Shown: positions 24,618-26,737 of the stretch, piece after piece
How the letters are laid out: each line of letters starts with the position of its first letter
Numbering within the stretch: the stretch's first letter is position 1
Source: JAHDHW01 sp964551455
GTDB lineage: Bacteria > Bacteroidota > Bacteroidia > Chitinophagales > Saprospiraceae
NCBI GenBank assembly: GCA_964551455.1
Contig: CAZKDA010000042.1
Location: 1-26,737, forward strand
DNA: 26,737 bases
Direction: 5' to 3'
Made by a program: the position numbers and the translations under genes
The notes under the pieces: generated by a model
The model's database searches: none
What the model saw: the letters and a program-made list of their open reading frames with translations, nothing else
Told to the model about the DNA's origin: nothing

Positions 24618-26737
24618 GTGGAAAATTTGCAGCGATTGTTAGGATCATATCGCGATGACGAGCGGATACGTCAGATTACAGAAGCTCTGAATCAAAAAAC
24701 TTCCCCAAGATGCTTGTTAAGCGGAATGGCGGGAGCGCTGGAATCCTTTGTCTTGTCCGGAACCTATCTCGCCCAGCCACGCCCTCAACTCTTTATTGCT
24801 TCCGACAAGGAAGAAGCTGCTTACATCCAAAATAACCTCGCAGGACTTTTTGACAAAAAGCCGATCTGGTTCTTCCCCGATTCGTTCAAACGCCCGATGT
24901 ATTTCGAAGAGCTGGATTCTGCCAATGTTTTGCAAAGGACGGAAGCGATCAACAGGATCACCGGCTTTTCAAATGCGGGCGAGATCATCGTGACTTATCC
25001 GGAAGCGCTGTTTGAGAAAGTGGTCTCTCCCCGCGTGCTGGAAAAAACCCGCATTGAGATCGTGATGAATGAGTCGCTGGATGTGGCTTTTTTGGTTGAA
25101 ATGCTGGTGGACTACGGCTTCGACAGGGTCGATTTTGTATTCGAACCGGGGCAATTTTCCATTCGCGGAGGCATCATCGATATTTTTTCCTATGGCAACG
25201 ACTGGCCTTACCGCGTCGAATTATTTGACGAGGAAGTGGAAAGTATCCGGACCTTCGATCCGACAACACAGCTTTCAAAATTGAAAATTGCAAAAGTTTC
25301 GATCATCCCCAATGTCAATACGCGTTTTTCAAAAGATCAGAAAGTTTCCGTTTTCAGTGTATTGCCGAAGGATACCGTGATCTGGATCAGGGATTTGCAA
25401 ATATTGCTCGACAAATTGCAAATGTGTTTTGAAAAAACGGAACGTTTTGCACAAACCATTTCATCCATTGACGAAAGCGAATTGGCGGCATTGTTCCGCG
25501 AAAGGGCTTTTATTCTCCAGGATCAGGTGCTCGAAGAAATCCGGGCTTTTCCGGTGTTGATGATGAAAAAACACCAGGCTTTTGCGATCGACCACGAAAT
25601 TGTTTTCAACAGCAAACCACAACCCAGCTTCAACCGGAATTTTGAAATCCTGATCGCCAATTTGCTCGACAATGAAAAGCAGGGAATTGACAATTACATT
25701 TTTACCGACAACGTAAAACAGATCGAGCGTTTTTATGCGATCTTTGAAGACCTCGAAGCCAAGGTGATCTTCCATCCCATCACCAAGGCTATCAGCCAGG
25801 GATTTATCGATCATGACCTGAAAGCAGCCTGTTACACCGACCACCAGATATTCGACCGTTTCCACAGGTATCGCCTGAAAAGCGGTTTTACAAAAGACCT
25901 CGCGCTCAATCTCAGGATGCTCCGTGAGCTTACCCCCGGAGATTTTGTAACGCATATCGATCATGGCATCGGCAAATATTCCGGGCTGGAAAAAATAAAC
26001 ATCAGCGGACACGTTCAGGAGTCTGTCCGGCTGATCTATCAAAACAACGACATCCTTTACGTCAGCATCAATTCGCTGCACAAGATCTCTAAATACGTTG
26101 GCAAAGAAGGCACGGCGCCCAAACTGAACAAGCTGGGTTCCGAAACCTGGAAAAACCTCAAAAGGAGTACTAAGAAAAAGGTAAAGGACATCGCGCAGGA
26201 ACTCATCAGGCTTTACGCCAAAAGGAAAGCTTCCAAAGGCCACGCATTCCCCGAAGACGGATATTTGCAAAACGAGTTGGAAGCTTCTTTCATTTATGAA
26301 GACACTCCGGATCAGCTCAAAGCCACCAACGATGTCAAAGGCGACATGCTCAAAGAATACCCTATGGATCGGCTGATCTGCGGGGATGTGGGTTTCGGCA
26401 AAACAGAAGTTGCCATCCGGGCGGCATTCAAGGCCGTTACCGACGGCAAGCAGGTGGCAGTGCTGGTACCCACGACGATCCTGGCTTTGCAGCATTTTAA
26501 GACCTTTAAGGAAAGGCTCGAAGAATTTGGCGTTACGGTGGATTATCTCAACCGCTTCAGATCAACCGCAGAGCGGAAAAAGGTTTTTGAAAAACTGAAA
26601 GCCGGAAAAATCGACATTATCATCGGAACGCATGGATTGCTCAATAAAGATGTGGGTTTCAAAGACCTCGGCTTGCTCGTGATCGACGAGGAACAGAAGT
26701 TTGGCGTAGCCGCCAAAGAAAAACTCCGCAACTTCAA
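24618..26737 (+). CDS. mfd: Transcription-repair coupling factor Mfd (partial, C-terminus outside window)
   Basis: Open from the GTG at 24618 to the right edge (706 codons). The N-terminal UvrB-like damage-recognition part is clear: LLSGMAGALESFVLSG, FFPDSFKRPMYFEE, and DFVFEPGQFSIRGGIIDIFS (YxxVxxVxxPGxFxxRGGIIDIF type). The RNA-polymerase-interacting region follows (GDFVTHIDHGIGKYSGLEKI, then YQNNDILYVSINSLHKISKY). The motor begins with Walker A GDVGFGKTEVA (codons ~590), motif Ia LVPTTILALQHF, IIIGTHGLL and the DEEQ box (VIDEEQKFG). Mfd displaces stalled RNA polymerase and recruits UvrA for transcription-coupled excision repair. No ATG lies upstream of the conserved SGMAGALESF block, so GTG is the only plausible start. 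The long frame on the opposite strand at 25461-26495 is a shadow. Confidence 0.95.
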   Translation, partial: MENLQRLLGSYRDDERIRQITEALNQKTSPRCLLSGMAGALESFVLSGTYLAQPRPQLFIASDKEEAAYIQNNLAGLFDKKPIWFFPDSFKRPMYFEELDSANVLQRTEAINRITGFSNAGEIIVTYPEALFEKVVSPRVLEKTRIEIVMNESLDVAFLVEMLVDYGFDRVDFVFEPGQFSIRGGIIDIFSYGNDWPYRVELFDEEVESIRTFDPTTQLSKLKIAKVSIIPNVNTRFSKDQKVSVFSVLPKDTVIWIRDLQILLDKLQMCFEKTERFAQTISSIDESELAALFRERAFILQDQVLEEIRAFPVLMMKKHQAFAIDHEIVFNSKPQPSFNRNFEILIANLLDNEKQGIDNYIFTDNVKQIERFYAIFEDLEAKVIFHPITKAISQGFIDHDLKAACYTDHQIFDRFHRYRLKSGFTKDLALNLRMLRELTPGDFVTHIDHGIGKYSGLEKINISGHVQESVRLIYQNNDILYVSINSLHKISKYVGKEGTAPKLNKLGSETWKNLKRSTKKKVKDIAQELIRLYAKRKASKGHAFPEDGYLQNELEASFIYEDTPDQLKATNDVKGDMLKEYPMDRLICGDVGFGKTEVAIRAAFKAVTDGKQVAVLVPTTILALQHFKTFKERLEEFGVTVDYLNRFRSTAERKKVFEKLKAGKIDIIIGTHGLLNKDVGFKDLGLLVIDEEQKFGVAAKEKLRNF

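Noticed and set aside
25461..26495. 344-codon open frame on the minus strand inside mfd
   Set aside because: It is antisense to conserved Mfd motifs, including the Walker A region, and resembles no family; a shadow of codon bias.
1..26737. CRISPR array, rRNA, tRNA or toxin-antitoxin pair
   Set aside because: No regularly spaced direct repeats longer than the heptamer array, no tRNA-like fold and no recognisable toxin or antitoxin family was found on reading both strands.

Overview
The window looks like a chromosome segment of a free-living member of the Bacteroidota, most likely of the Saprospiria/Chitinophagia type. The evidence is type IX secretion (T9SS) cargo with both type A and gliding-associated (type B) C-terminal domains, a PorP/SprF protein, an OmpA/PD40 protein, a Bacteroidota-type ExbD, weak or absent Shine-Dalgarno sequences, and repeated TAnnTTTG -7 promoter boxes. 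GC content is about 45 percent by eye. The genus is not determinable from what I can see.

Layout. 1-2392 (-): 5' part of an Npt-type ATP/ADP-carrier-like membrane protein with HEAT repeats, running off the left edge. 2642-3541 (-): secreted class A beta-lactamase-like serine hydrolase. 3542-4125: non-coding, with an inverted set of GGGG-rich repeats and a terminator. 4126-5568 (-): delta-60-repeat secreted protein with a T9SS type A tail. 5794-15725 (-): a surface module of a 2197-residue HYR/Ig-repeat adhesin with a gliding-associated tail, a PorP/SprF protein and an OmpA/PD40 envelope protein. A 7 x 7-bp tandem repeat abuts the predicted promoter of the last gene. 16263-19917 (-): the most unusual locus. 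A complete glutamyl-tRNA synthetase is fused in frame to a ~215-residue ApaLI-like restriction endonuclease domain. Its stop codon overlaps the start of a beta-class amino-DNA methyltransferase, and a small acidic protein follows. 20229-20882 (+): polysaccharide deacetylase. 20975-21502 (-): ExbD. 21774-22160 (+): DUF1232 protein. 22480-23781 (+): Xaa-Pro aminopeptidase with a strong terminator. 23858-24617: transposase relic, a second hairpin terminator and palindromic repeats. 24618-26737 (+): 5' part of mfd, running off the right edge.

How the parts may work together. The adhesin, PorP/SprF and OmpA/PD40 genes form a recognisable T9SS surface-display set. Restriction and modification appear welded to an essential housekeeping gene: the endonuclease is the C-terminal domain of GltX and the methyltransferase is probably translationally coupled to it. 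By eye I find no GTGCAC (the ApaLI site) in the whole window, where about five are expected from composition. This fits an active GTGCAC restriction-modification system but does not prove it. The fusion is the best candidate for something undescribed. A G5 homopolymer just upstream of the junction should be checked first as a possible sequencing artefact.
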